The notes under the pieces were generated by a model, which saw only the letters and a program-made list of their open reading frames with translations, had not been told where the DNA came from and searched no databases. Source: JACCTU01 sp963769665 (GTDB lineage Bacteria; Actinomycetota; Thermoleophilia; Gaiellales; Gaiellaceae). Taken from it: a stretch of DNA of 64,000 nucleotides. Shown here piece by piece: positions 35,007-43,719 of the stretch. Positions within the stretch are counted from its first letter, which is position 1. Each line of letters opens with the position of its first letter. The stretch spans positions 806,001-870,000 of the forward strand of contig CAVYMQ010000003.1 of assembly GCA_963769665.1 (NCBI GenBank), read 5' to 3'. The position numbers and the translations under genes were made by a program.

Positions 35007-36087
35007 GCTGAGCGAGCACGGGCAGAGCGTCTGGATCGATTCGCTCTCGCGCCAGTGGCTCCGCGACGGGACGATGCGGAAGCTGATCGACGAGGACGCG
35101 GTCGTCGGTGTGACCTCGAACCCGACGATCTTCCAGAAGGCTCTCTCGCAAGGCGACTGGTACGACGAGCAGCTGCGTGAGCTGATCCAGGCAGAGGAGG
35201 ACCCGAAGGAGATCTTCTGGCAGCTCGCGGTCGCCGACATCACGGAGGCCTGTGACCTCTTCCGCCCGATCTGGGACGGCGGCAAGGGCCAGGACGGCTA
35301 CGTCTCGCTCGAGGTCGAGCCCGACATCGCGTACGACACCGGCGCGACGATCGAGCAGGCACTGAAGCTGCACGAGTGGGTCGACAAGCCGAACCTGTTC
35401 GTGAAGATCCCGGCGACCGAGCCCGGGCTCGGCGCGATCGAGGAGTGCATCGCGCGCGGCAAGTCGATCAACGTGACGCTGATCTTCTCGCTCGCGCGCT
35501 ACGAGGCGGTCGCGCAGGCGTACATCCGCGGGCTCGAGCGGCTCGTCGAGGGCGGCGGCGATCCGTCGCGCGTCGCGTCGGTCGCGTCGTTCTTCGTCTC
35601 TCGCGTCGACACCGAGGCGGACAAGCGGCTGGATGCAGTCGGCAAACCGGAATTGAAGGGGAAGCTTGCGATCGCGAACGCGAAGCTCGCCTACCAGCGC
35701 TACCAGGAGCTGTTCTCCGGCGAGCGCTGGAGCGCGCTCGCAGCCAAGGGCGCGACGAAGCAGCGCTGCCTCTGGGCGTCGACCTCGACGAAGAACCCCG
35801 ACTACCGCGACGTGATGTACGTCGAGGAGCTGATCGGGCCAGAGACGGTGAACACGATGCCGCTCGAGACGATCGAGGCGTTCCAGGACCACGGCGTCGT
35901 CGCCGAGACGCTCGAGCAGGGCGTCGAGGAGGCGCGGCAGCTGCTCGAGGAGCTCGCGGCCGCCGGCGTCGACTACGACGACGTCACGGACACGCTCGAG
36001 CGCGAGGGCGTCCAGAAGTTCTCCGACTCGTTCGCCGAGCTGCTCGAAGGCATCACCGCCAAGCGCGGCGAGCTCGTCTCCGCCTAG
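34984..36087 (+). CDS. tal: Transaldolase
   Basis: Transaldolase moves a dihydroxyacetone unit between sugar phosphates through a Schiff-base lysine. The 367-residue protein has GVTSNPTIFQKALSQGDWYD near the N-terminus, LFVKIPATEPGLGAIEECIA, SINVTLIFSLARYE, the SFFVSRVDTEADKRL strand and LWASTSTKNP (the family's KDP/KNP substrate motif). It is the long actinobacterial/cyanobacterial type found fused to Pgi in some bacteria. Its stop overlaps the pgi GTG by one base (TAGTG). Confidence 0.95.
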   Translation: MAKSRLHELSEHGQSVWIDSLSRQWLRDGTMRKLIDEDAVVGVTSNPTIFQKALSQGDWYDEQLRELIQAEEDPKEIFWQLAVADITEACDLFRPIWDGGKGQDGYVSLEVEPDIAYDTGATIEQALKLHEWVDKPNLFVKIPATEPGLGAIEECIARGKSINVTLIFSLARYEAVAQAYIRGLERLVEGGGDPSRVASVASFFVSRVDTEADKRLDAVGKPELKGKLAIANAKLAYQRYQELFSGERWSALAAKGATKQRCLWASTSTKNPDYRDVMYVEELIGPETVNTMPLETIEAFQDHGVVAETLEQGVEEARQLLEELAAAGVDYDDVTDTLEREGVQKFSDSFAELLEGITAKRGELVSA

Positions 36088-37388
36088 TGGCCACGAGCAC
36101 CGCGCAGCTCGTCGACCGGATCTGGAGCCGGGACCCGAGCGTGTGGACCGGCGGTGACGAGGCGCAGTGGCTCGGCTGGCTCGACGAGCCGCTGCGCATG
36201 CACGAGCGCGTGCACGAGCTGCTCGAGCGGTTCGCGCGCGTCGAGTTCGAGCGCGTCTGCCTGCTCGGGATGGGCGGCTCGAGCCTCGCTCCCGAGGTGC
36301 TGAAGCGGCTCTTCCGCGTCGACGCGTTCGAGACGCTCGACACCACGCACCCGAGCGCGGTCCGGCGCGTCGAGACCGAGGGCACGCTCTTCATCTCCGC
36401 CTCGAAGTCCGGCTCGACGCTCGAGACGCGCTCGCACACGGAGTACTTCCTCGAGCAGGTCGGCAACGGCGACCGCTTCGTCGCGATCACCGACCCGGGC
36501 TCGGAGCTCGAACGGCTCGCCGGCGAGCGCGAGTTTCTCGACACGATCCACGGTGAGCCGACGATCGGCGGCCGCTACTCGGCTCTCTCGGCGTTCGGGA
36601 TCGTCCCGGCCGTGTTGATGGGGATCGACGTGCACAAGCTGCTCGACCGCGCCGAGGAGATGCGTGAGGCCTGCAGGCTCGAGACCGGCAATCCAGGCCT
36701 GGAGCTCGGGCTCGAGCTGGGCGCGGGACCGGACAAGGTGCTCGTCGAGGGCGACTTCGGCCTCTGGGTCGAGCAGCTCCTCGCCGAGTCGACCGGCAAG
36801 CAGGGCAAGGGGATCGTTCCCGTGCTCTACGGCGACGCCGATGACGTCCAGCGGCCGGACTTCCGCATCGCGGATCCGTACGAGGTCGCTCAGGAGTTCT
36901 TCCGCTGGGAGTTCGCGACCGCGGTCGCCGGCTCGATCCTCGGGATCAACCCGTTCGATCAGCCCGACGTGCAGGCCGCCAAGGACAAGACGAACGAGCT
37001 GCTTTCGCGAGGCGGCCAGGCGTCAGTCGAACCCGAGGGCGACCTCGACACGCTGCTCGCCGGCGCGCGCGAGGGCGACTACGTCGCGATCCTCGCGTTC
37101 ATCGACCCAGCGCGCGAGGGTGAGCTCGCGCCGCTCGTCGAGCGCGCGCGCGCGACGGGACGCCCCGTCACCGTCGGGCTCGGTCCGCGCTACCTCCACT
37201 CGACGGGTCAGCTGCACAAGGGCGGACCGGACACCGGTCTCTTCGTCCAGGTCGTCGACGACCTCGGCGAGGAGCTGCCGATCCCCGGTAAGCCGTTCGG
37301 CTTCCGCACGCTGATCGCCGCGCAGGCGGCCGGCGACTTCGAGGCACTGAAGGAGCGCGGTCGACGGATCGCGCGGGTGGCGCTGTGA
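36087..37388 (+). CDS. pgi: Glucose-6-phosphate isomerase (stand-alone version of the Tal-Pgi fusion partner)
   Basis: GTG 36087 overlaps the tal stop and gives a 433-residue protein. Pgi motifs are LLGMGGSSLAPEVLKRLF, FISASKSGSTLETRSHTEYF, GGRYSALSAFGIVPAVLMG and the C-terminal HKGGPDTGLFVQ. It is shorter than canonical Pgi (about 540 aa) and resembles the C-terminal half of bifunctional transaldolase/phosphoglucose isomerase proteins. The frame is open upstream to 35376, but that part overlaps tal out of frame and is Arg-rich. Here it connects glycolysis to the oxidative pentose route encoded downstream. Confidence 0.92.
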   Translation: MATSTAQLVDRIWSRDPSVWTGGDEAQWLGWLDEPLRMHERVHELLERFARVEFERVCLLGMGGSSLAPEVLKRLFRVDAFETLDTTHPSAVRRVETEGTLFISASKSGSTLETRSHTEYFLEQVGNGDRFVAITDPGSELERLAGEREFLDTIHGEPTIGGRYSALSAFGIVPAVLMGIDVHKLLDRAEEMREACRLETGNPGLELGLELGAGPDKVLVEGDFGLWVEQLLAESTGKQGKGIVPVLYGDADDVQRPDFRIADPYEVAQEFFRWEFATAVAGSILGINPFDQPDVQAAKDKTNELLSRGGQASVEPEGDLDTLLAGAREGDYVAILAFIDPAREGELAPLVERARATGRPVTVGLGPRYLHSTGQLHKGGPDTGLFVQVVDDLGEELPIPGKPFGFRTLIAAQAAGDFEALKERGRRIARVAL

Positions 37389-38287
37389 AGCTCGGGATGA
37401 TCGGGCTCGGCCGCATGGGCTCCGGGATGACCGAACGTCTTCGGCGGGATGGCCACGAGGTGATGACGTACGACCCGAACGTCGAGTCGACGGCGGAGTC
37501 GCTCACCGAGCTCGCGGCGCAGCTCGAGTCGCCGCGTGTCTTCTGGATGATGGTGCCGGCAGGGGAGATCACCGAGAGCACGTTCCGCGAGTCGATCGAG
37601 GTGCTCGAAAAGGGAGACGTCCTCGTCGACGGCGGCAACTCGTACTTCCGCGACTCGATCCGCCGCCACGACGAGGCCAAGGAGCGCGGCGTGCGCTTCG
37701 TCGACGTCGGTGTCTCCGGTGGCGTGTGGGGGCTCGAGGTCGGGTTCTGCCTGATGGCGGGCGGCGACGACGACGCCACCGCGGTCCTCGCGCCTGCTTT
37801 CGACTCGCTCGCGCCGGAGAACGGTTGGGCCGATGTCGGCGGGCCGGGCTCGGGGCACTACGTGAAGATGGTTCACAACGGGATCGAGTACGGCCTGATG
37901 GAGGCGTACGCCGAGGGCTTCGAGTTGATGAAGCACTCTCAGTTCGACCTCGATCTCGAGCAGATCGCCGGCATCTGGCGGTACGGCTCGGTCGTGCGCT
38001 CGTGGCTTCTCGACCTGCTCTACGAGGCGTTCAAGACGAACGGCTCGAGCCTCGAGCAGATCGCGCCCTACGTCGAGGACTCGGGCGAGGGCCGGTGGAC
38101 GATCAACGAGGCGATCAACCAGAACGTCCCGGTGCCTGCGATAGCCAGTGCGCTGTTCGCGCGCTTCGCGTCACGCGACGAGATCAATTTCGGAGCGAAG
38201 GTGCAGGCGGCGCTTCGCAACCAGTTCGGCGGACACGCGGTGCGCGCTGCGGAAGAGCGCAAGGAAGACCCTGACCCAAGTCGCTGA
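37385..38287 (+). CDS. gnd: 6-phosphogluconate dehydrogenase, decarboxylating (short type)
   Basis: The 300-residue protein starts (GTG) with MIGLGRMGSGMTERLRRDGH and contains LVDGGNSYFRDSIRR, FVDVGVSGGVWGLEVGFCLM and the catalytic lysine in GPGSGHYVKMVHNGIEYGLM. It belongs to the short (about 300 aa) Gnd class. An Asp follows strand beta2 (TYDPN) where NADP-dependent enzymes have basic residues, so I infer NAD preference. It overlaps pgi by 4 nt, and zwf begins within its last codons. Confidence 0.93.
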   Translation: MKLGMIGLGRMGSGMTERLRRDGHEVMTYDPNVESTAESLTELAAQLESPRVFWMMVPAGEITESTFRESIEVLEKGDVLVDGGNSYFRDSIRRHDEAKERGVRFVDVGVSGGVWGLEVGFCLMAGGDDDATAVLAPAFDSLAPENGWADVGGPGSGHYVKMVHNGIEYGLMEAYAEGFELMKHSQFDLDLEQIAGIWRYGSVVRSWLLDLLYEAFKTNGSSLEQIAPYVEDSGEGRWTINEAINQNVPVPAIASALFARFASRDEINFGAKVQAALRNQFGGHAVRAAEERKEDPDPSR

Positions 38288-39764
38288 GAACCCGCTGCTC
38301 GAAGGGCTCGAGCGTCGGCGCACTCCGGATCCGTGCGTGCTCGTGATCTTCGGCGCGTCGGGCGACCTCACACGGCGCAAGCTCTTCCCCGCGCTGTACG
38401 CCCTGGCGACGAGGCACATGCTGCCCGAGCGCTTCGCGGTGCTCGGCACCGCGCGCAGCCCGATGTCGACCGAGGAGTTCCGCAAGTCGATGGAGGAGGC
38501 AGTCCGCGAGCATGCGCGCGTCGAGTTCAAGCAGGAGGTCTGGGACGAGCTCGTGTCCGCGACGCACTACGTGCCGATGGAGTTCGAGGACGACACCGGC
38601 GAGGACCGCGTGGCCGCGAAGCTCAACGAGCTCGACAAGGAGCACGGGACCGAGGGCAACCGCCTCTACTACCTCGCCGTGCCGCCGAGCGCGATCGCGA
38701 CGCTCGTCCGCGAGATCGGCGAGCGGCGCGCGACCGACGGCTGGGCCCGGTTGATCGTCGAGAAGCCGTTCGGGCAGGACCTCGCCTCCGCGCGCCGCCT
38801 GAACGAGGAGATCCGCCGCAACTTCGACGAGAACGAGATCTTCCGGATCGACCACTACCTCGGCAAGGAGACCGTCCAGAACATGCTGGCGCTGCGGTTC
38901 GCGAACGGGATCTTCGAGCCGCTCTGGTCCCGCCAGTACGTCGACCACGTGCAGATCACCGTCGCGGAGTCGATCGGGATCGAAGGTCGCGCTGCGTTCT
39001 ACGAGCAAGCGGGCGCGACCCGCGACGTCCTTCAAAACCACCTGCTGCAGCTGCTCGCACTGACCGCGATGGAGCCGCCGATCGACTTCGACGCCGACGC
39101 GGTGCGCAACGAGAAGGCGAAGGTGCTGCGCGCGACCGAGGTGGACGACGTCGTCCGGGGGCAGTACGGCCGTGGGTACATCGAGGGCAAGGAGGTGCCC
39201 GGTTACCGCGAGGAAGAAGGCGTCGACCCCGAGTCGACCACCGAGACGTTCGTCGCAGCGAAGCTCCGCGTCGACACGTGGCGGTGGGCCGACACGCCGT
39301 TCTACGTCCGGACGGGCAAGCGGCTCGCCAAGCGCGAGACGACGATCGCGGTCCAGTTCAAGCGCGTCCCGCAGTCGCTCTTCACGCACTCGGACGGCCT
39401 GCGCCCTAACGTGCTCGCGATCCACGTGCAGCCCGACGAGGGCGTCTCGCTCGGGATCGGCGCGAAGGTGCCGGGCCAGGGCATGACCGTGCGCACGGTG
39501 AACATGGACTTCCTCTACGGCGGGGCGTTCCGAACCGGGCTGCCCGAGGCGTACGAACGGCTCATCCTCGACGCGATGCGCGGCGATCCGACGCTCTTCA
39601 CGCGCGCCGACGAGATCGAGGAGCAGTGGCGGGTCGTCGACTCGATCCAAGAGCGCTGGGCCGGCCAGATTCCCGACTTCCCGAGCTACGACGCCGGGAC
39701 GTGGGGCCCTGAGGCCGCCGACGAGCTGATCACGCGCGACGGGCGCTCCTGGAGACGGCATTGA
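38271..39764 (+). CDS. zwf: Glucose-6-phosphate 1-dehydrogenase, apparent CTG start
   Basis: Zwf oxidises glucose 6-phosphate to 6-phosphogluconolactone. The 497-residue protein has the nucleotide-binding VIFGASGDLTRRKLFPALY, the active-site RIDHYLGKETVQNML, and NVLAIHVQPDEG near the C-terminus. The family N-terminus (ENPLLEGLERRRTPDPC) begins just after CTG 38271, which has an AAGGA SD 5 nt upstream; no ATG, GTG or TTG lies in frame within reach. The start falls 17 nt inside gnd. opcA follows with a 4-nt overlap. Confidence 0.93.
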   Translation: MTQVAENPLLEGLERRRTPDPCVLVIFGASGDLTRRKLFPALYALATRHMLPERFAVLGTARSPMSTEEFRKSMEEAVREHARVEFKQEVWDELVSATHYVPMEFEDDTGEDRVAAKLNELDKEHGTEGNRLYYLAVPPSAIATLVREIGERRATDGWARLIVEKPFGQDLASARRLNEEIRRNFDENEIFRIDHYLGKETVQNMLALRFANGIFEPLWSRQYVDHVQITVAESIGIEGRAAFYEQAGATRDVLQNHLLQLLALTAMEPPIDFDADAVRNEKAKVLRATEVDDVVRGQYGRGYIEGKEVPGYREEEGVDPESTTETFVAAKLRVDTWRWADTPFYVRTGKRLAKRETTIAVQFKRVPQSLFTHSDGLRPNVLAIHVQPDEGVSLGIGAKVPGQGMTVRTVNMDFLYGGAFRTGLPEAYERLILDAMRGDPTLFTRADEIEEQWRVVDSIQERWAGQIPDFPSYDAGTWGPEAADELITRDGRSWRRH

Positions 39765-40615
39765 GCACCGCGCAGCAGGAGTGGACGGGCCGCGACGTCA
39801 CGATCGCCGAGATCGAGCGCGAGCTCGCGCAGCTGCGCAGCGACTCGATGGACCTCCGCACGAGCATGATGACCCACCTCGGCTGGGCGCCACCGGAGTG
39901 GCAGGACGCTGCGCGCAAGACCCTTGCAGGTCTCGCCGAGCTGCATCCCTCGCGCACGATCCTGCTCTTCCCTCAGGAGGGCGGCCGCGACGCGCTCGAC
40001 GCGGACGTCTCGCTCGAGTGCTACTCGCTACCCGAGCTCGAGCGGCACGTGTGCTCGGAGGTGATCGAGCTGCGACTGCACGGCTCGCTCGCGAACTCGC
40101 CGGCCAGCGTCGTGCTTCCGCTCGTCCTTCCCGACCTGCCGGTCTTCCTGCGCTGGCGCGGCAGGCCCGCGTTCGGGAGCCCCGCCTTCGAGCAGCTCGT
40201 CGACGTGGTCGATCGGCTCGTCGTCGACTCGCGCGAGTGGGAAGACGTTCCCTCGTCCTACTCCGAGCTCGTGCCGTACTTCGAGCGCGTCGCGATCTCC
40301 GACATCGTGTGGGGTCGGACGCTGCGCTGGCGCCGCGCGATCGCGGAGCTCTGGCCTGCGATTCGCGAGGCCGATCAGCTGCACGTCCGCGGGCCGCTGC
40401 CTGAGACGATGCTGCTGCGCGGGTGGCTCGCTTCGCGCCTCGACCGCGAGATCACGCTGCGACACGAGCTCGCCGAGCACGTCGAGCTGCTCGCGATCGA
40501 CGGCAACGAGGTCGTCGCGCGGGAGGAGCGCACGTCCGCGAGCGACCTGCTCTCGAACGAGCTCGACCGCTTCTCGCGAGACGAGGTCTACGAAAGAGCC
40601 GTGGCTACCGCTTGA
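39761..40615 (+). CDS. opcA: OpcA-type glucose-6-phosphate dehydrogenase assembly protein
   Basis: OpcA is needed for full Zwf activity and redox control in cyanobacteria and actinobacteria. The 284-residue protein (TTG start overlapping the zwf stop) has the family's MTHLGWAPPEWQDAARKTLA-like opening, HPSRTILLFP, and the central LPLVLPDLPVFLRWRGRP. The gene order zwf-opcA is the actinobacterial one. Its tail overlaps the convergent FnIII-like gene by 11 bp. No pgl (lactonase) gene is seen beside it. Confidence 0.9.
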   Translation: MSTAQQEWTGRDVTIAEIERELAQLRSDSMDLRTSMMTHLGWAPPEWQDAARKTLAGLAELHPSRTILLFPQEGGRDALDADVSLECYSLPELERHVCSEVIELRLHGSLANSPASVVLPLVLPDLPVFLRWRGRPAFGSPAFEQLVDVVDRLVVDSREWEDVPSSYSELVPYFERVAISDIVWGRTLRWRRAIAELWPAIREADQLHVRGPLPETMLLRGWLASRLDREITLRHELAEHVELLAIDGNEVVAREERTSASDLLSNELDRFSRDEVYERAVATA

Positions 40616-42560
40616 CGGCGAACGTGGGCCGCGCCGCGACGATGCGCGTCGGGTCGGACCACGACATGTACTGCGCGTTCTGCGGGAGCCGCCAGCTGAT
40701 CCCGCGCACGCGGTACCACCAGGTGCCGGGCTTGAGCGGGAGGACGGCGGAGGTCGAGAGCGTGAGGAAGCCCGCGGTGCCGTTGGCGAGCTCCGCGTTG
40801 AACGGGTAGCGCTTCTTGCTCCACTGGACGTGGTACGCGTCGGCGCCGAGCGCGGGCGTCCACGCGACGAGCGGCGTGCCGTAGAAGCTCGCTCCCGCCC
40901 CCGCAGCCGAGATGAGCCGGCCCTTCGGGGAGAGACCTGAGGCGAACGGTGCGCCGCCGGTGACGAGGGTCGGCTCGCTGCTCTTGCCGAAGCGCAGCAC
41001 GCGGCCCGAGGCGCATACCTCCTGCGGGAGCTCGAGGTCGCGGTAGATCAGGTTGCCGCTCATCCGGAGAACGGGCTCGCCCGCGCCGTGCGCCTGCTTG
41101 AGCGCCGTCGCGAGGCTGATCGTGTTGCCGGTGACGCCCGTGACGGTGACCGTTTCCTTGTTCGAGGGGTTGCCGATGTCGACGATGTCGCCGGTCGAGA
41201 AGCCGTCCGGGTCGGCGATCGCGATCTGCAGGGCGCCGATCGCGGCCGACTGGAAGGCCGTCGTCGCGAGCGGCGACGGGTTGACCGCTTCGACGGGAAC
41301 GACGGTCCAGTAGTAGCCACCCTCCGGCCAGTTCGTGTCCCAGAGGTCGACCGGGGCGCCACGACTTCCGCTGACGGAGATCGCGCCGACGCCGGTCCCG
41401 GGCTCTTCTACGGGCGTGGTCGGCGTGGTGGGCGTCGTGGGCGCGGGCGTGGTCGGCGCCGCGCTGGGCAGCGTGGTCGTCAGGCTCGGCTGCGGCAGCG
41501 ACTCATTCGGCGTGACCGACTCGAAGTCGGCCATGTAGGTCGAGCCCTGGTCGCCGTCGGTGAGGTACGCCGATCGCGCGGCGGCGAGCGCGCCCGTGCT
41601 CTTGGGCAGCGTCAGCGGGCCGAACGAGCGAGGCGCGTACGCGGGCCCACCGGTGATGGCACCGGTGAACACGCGGTTCAGGCAATCACGGTCTGTGAAG
41701 ACATAGATGCGGTAGAGCTCGGTGTCGAGCCCGGCGAGACCCTGGTTGCCGCCGTACACGAACGCAGGCATCAACCGGTGTGCGCGGTCCGACGACAGGC
41801 CCTTCGAGACGACATCCGAGACGGTCGCGAGACCCTTCAGCTCGCCGACGGCGAAGGGCGGGTTGACCGACTCGTAGACGGGGCTCCATCCGCCGAACGA
41901 GCTCACGGGCAGCCCGTTCGCCCGCACCTGGCCGCCCTGCGACTGGTCGGAGCGCACCGTGCGGATGCGCCAGCGCACCTTCGACATCCACGGGTTCGCC
42001 TGGTGGAAGGTGTAGAACTCGCGCTCGTCCATGACGTTGCCGAAGATGCGAACCATCTTCGGGATGTCGATCAGCCAGACGTCGTACGCGGTCGCGCCTT
42101 CGACCGGCGTCCAACGCAGCAGGCCGGGATAGCTCGCGAGCGGGCGCGGCACCTCGGTCTGGCGCATGTTGAAGCCGAACGGCTTGCTCCATGACGTCGC
42201 GCCGTTCTTGAACACCGCGCGCACCCGCGCATACAGCGAGTGCGGCGAGCCGGTGATCCACGGCAGGGTGAGCGTGATCGCCGCGACGGGGCTCTTGAGC
42301 GTGCGGTCGGCGTAGAGCAGCCCGTTCTCGCGGAAGGTGCTGCTCGTCGCGAGCTCGAGCTGGTAGTTGACTGCGCCGGGCACCGGGGCCCACGCGAACG
42401 ACGGCGTGCGTGCGAACTCGTGCCGGACCGGCTCGTCGGCCCGGAAGAGGAAACCGTGGAGGTTCTTCGGAGCAGCCGTCGACGCGCTTGGGGCAGCGTT
42501 GGCGGAGCTGACCAGGACCAGCGTCACGAGGAGAGCCGGCAGGAGGCGTGCGAGGCGCAT
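40605..42560 (-). CDS. Large secreted protein with repeated fibronectin-III-like domains
   Basis: The 651-residue protein has a signal peptide (LLPALLVTLVLVSSANA) and no later membrane span. At least three FnIII-like repeats are suggested by recurring patterns: FAWAPVPGAVNYQLELATSS, LRWTPVEGATAYDVWLIDIP and VAWTPALGADAYHVQWSKKR. A Thr/Pro linker (about 370-395, TTPAPTTPTTPTTP) separates two regions. It looks like an extracellular structural or binding protein and is last in an operon with an amidase and a metalloprotease. Confidence 0.7.
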   Translation of the reverse strand: MRLARLLPALLVTLVLVSSANAAPSASTAAPKNLHGFLFRADEPVRHEFARTPSFAWAPVPGAVNYQLELATSSTFRENGLLYADRTLKSPVAAITLTLPWITGSPHSLYARVRAVFKNGATSWSKPFGFNMRQTEVPRPLASYPGLLRWTPVEGATAYDVWLIDIPKMVRIFGNVMDEREFYTFHQANPWMSKVRWRIRTVRSDQSQGGQVRANGLPVSSFGGWSPVYESVNPPFAVGELKGLATVSDVVSKGLSSDRAHRLMPAFVYGGNQGLAGLDTELYRIYVFTDRDCLNRVFTGAITGGPAYAPRSFGPLTLPKSTGALAAARSAYLTDGDQGSTYMADFESVTPNESLPQPSLTTTLPSAAPTTPAPTTPTTPTTPVEEPGTGVGAISVSGSRGAPVDLWDTNWPEGGYYWTVVPVEAVNPSPLATTAFQSAAIGALQIAIADPDGFSTGDIVDIGNPSNKETVTVTGVTGNTISLATALKQAHGAGEPVLRMSGNLIYRDLELPQEVCASGRVLRFGKSSEPTLVTGGAPFASGLSPKGRLISAAGAGASFYGTPLVAWTPALGADAYHVQWSKKRYPFNAELANGTAGFLTLSTSAVLPLKPGTWWYRVRGISWRLPQNAQYMSWSDPTRIVAARPTFAVKR

Positions 42561-42581
42561 CCCCTTTGTTGTCGGCGGTTT

Positions 42582-43679
42582 CTAGGGGCCGGCCGTCCCT
42601 CGAACGAGGGATGCCCCGGCCGCCAGGACGAGCGCGTCCTCCCCCGGCTTGCCGATCAGTTGGAGCGAGGCGGGGAGACCCTCCTCCGCGGGTCCGCAGG
42701 GCAGGGCAAGAGCGGGCCAGCCCGTGCAGTCGAAGGGGTACGTGAGGCTGATCCCGCGCACCCGGAAGGCGGACTCGTCGGCGTCGGCCGGCGGGGCGAC
42801 GAACGGGATCGTCGGAGTGAGCAACAGGTCGACGTCCTGGGCGGCCTCGAGATAGCGCGCGCGCACCTCCGCGCGGAGCGTGCGCGCGGCTTCGGCCTCT
42901 GCGTCCGTCACGGCCAGGCAGCGCTCGATCTTCGGCCGGACGTTCTCGCCGTAGGCGTCGGCGTGCTCGGCGAAGAGCTCGCGGTGGACGTCCGCCACCT
43001 CGTGCATGAACTCGGCGTAGGTGCCCTCGGTCGACGGGAGCTCGACCATCGTGCGCCGTGGGAAGCGCTCGGCTGCCTCCTCGACGCGCGCGCGCACGAG
43101 CGGGTCCGCGTCGTCCAGCCAGGCGACCCCGACACGAACCTCCTCGAGCGACTCGAGCCGCCTCGGCTCGAAGCCGGGAGCGAGCGCCGACATGGCCGCC
43201 TCGCACTCCGCGACCGTGCGCGCCATCGGGCCCGCGTGGTCGAAGCTCGGTGCGAGTGGAAAGCAGCCGTCGAGCGGCACGAGCCCCCAGGACGGCTTGA
43301 AGCCGACGATCCCGCACCACGCCGCCGGGATGCGAATCGAGCCGCCGGAGTCGGTGCCGAGCGCGACGTCGGCGAGCCCGGCGGCGAGCGCCGCGCCGTT
43401 TCCGCCGCTCGATCCGCCGGCGAGCCGGCCGGGCGCGATCGGGTTCGGGACGGTGCCGAAGTGCGGATTCTGAGACGAGATGCCGTACGCGAACTCGTGC
43501 AGGTTCGTCTTGCCGACGTTCGCGTAGCCCGCGCGCTCGAGCCGCACGACGGCCTCGGCTGTTGCAGCCGGGATGTGGTCGGCGAACAAGATCGACCCGT
43601 ACGTCGTCGTCAGGCCGGCGGTGTCGAACAGGTCCTTGACGGCCAGCCGAAGACCTGCCGCAGGCGACGGTTCGGGCAA
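42582..43679 (-). CDS. Amidase signature family enzyme
   Basis: The TTG at 43679 gives 365 residues. The amidase catalytic triad is visible: Lys in GLRLAVKDLFDTAG, the Ser of LAGGSSGGNGAALAAG, and the nucleophile Ser in GTDSGGSIRIPAAWCG. Conserved GFKPSWGLVP and FDHAGPMART follow. There is no signal peptide, so it acts in the cytoplasm on an unknown amide. The N-terminus is shorter than usual (family often 400-480 aa); no ATG or GTG exists upstream before the stop, so the TTG is the most likely start. Confidence 0.88.
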   Translation of the reverse strand: MPEPSPAAGLRLAVKDLFDTAGLTTTYGSILFADHIPAATAEAVVRLERAGYANVGKTNLHEFAYGISSQNPHFGTVPNPIAPGRLAGGSSGGNGAALAAGLADVALGTDSGGSIRIPAAWCGIVGFKPSWGLVPLDGCFPLAPSFDHAGPMARTVAECEAAMSALAPGFEPRRLESLEEVRVGVAWLDDADPLVRARVEEAAERFPRRTMVELPSTEGTYAEFMHEVADVHRELFAEHADAYGENVRPKIERCLAVTDAEAEAARTLRAEVRARYLEAAQDVDLLLTPTIPFVAPPADADESAFRVRGISLTYPFDCTGWPALALPCGPAEEGLPASLQLIGKPGEDALVLAAGASLVRGTAGP

Positions 43680-43719
43680 GGCGAGGAAGATGCCGTCGTT
43701 TGCGCTCGTGCGCGCGACG

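Noticed and set aside
35376..36086. Upstream extension of pgi to 35376
   Set aside because: Overlaps tal out of frame and is Arg-rich; GTG 36087 starts exactly where Pgi similarity begins.
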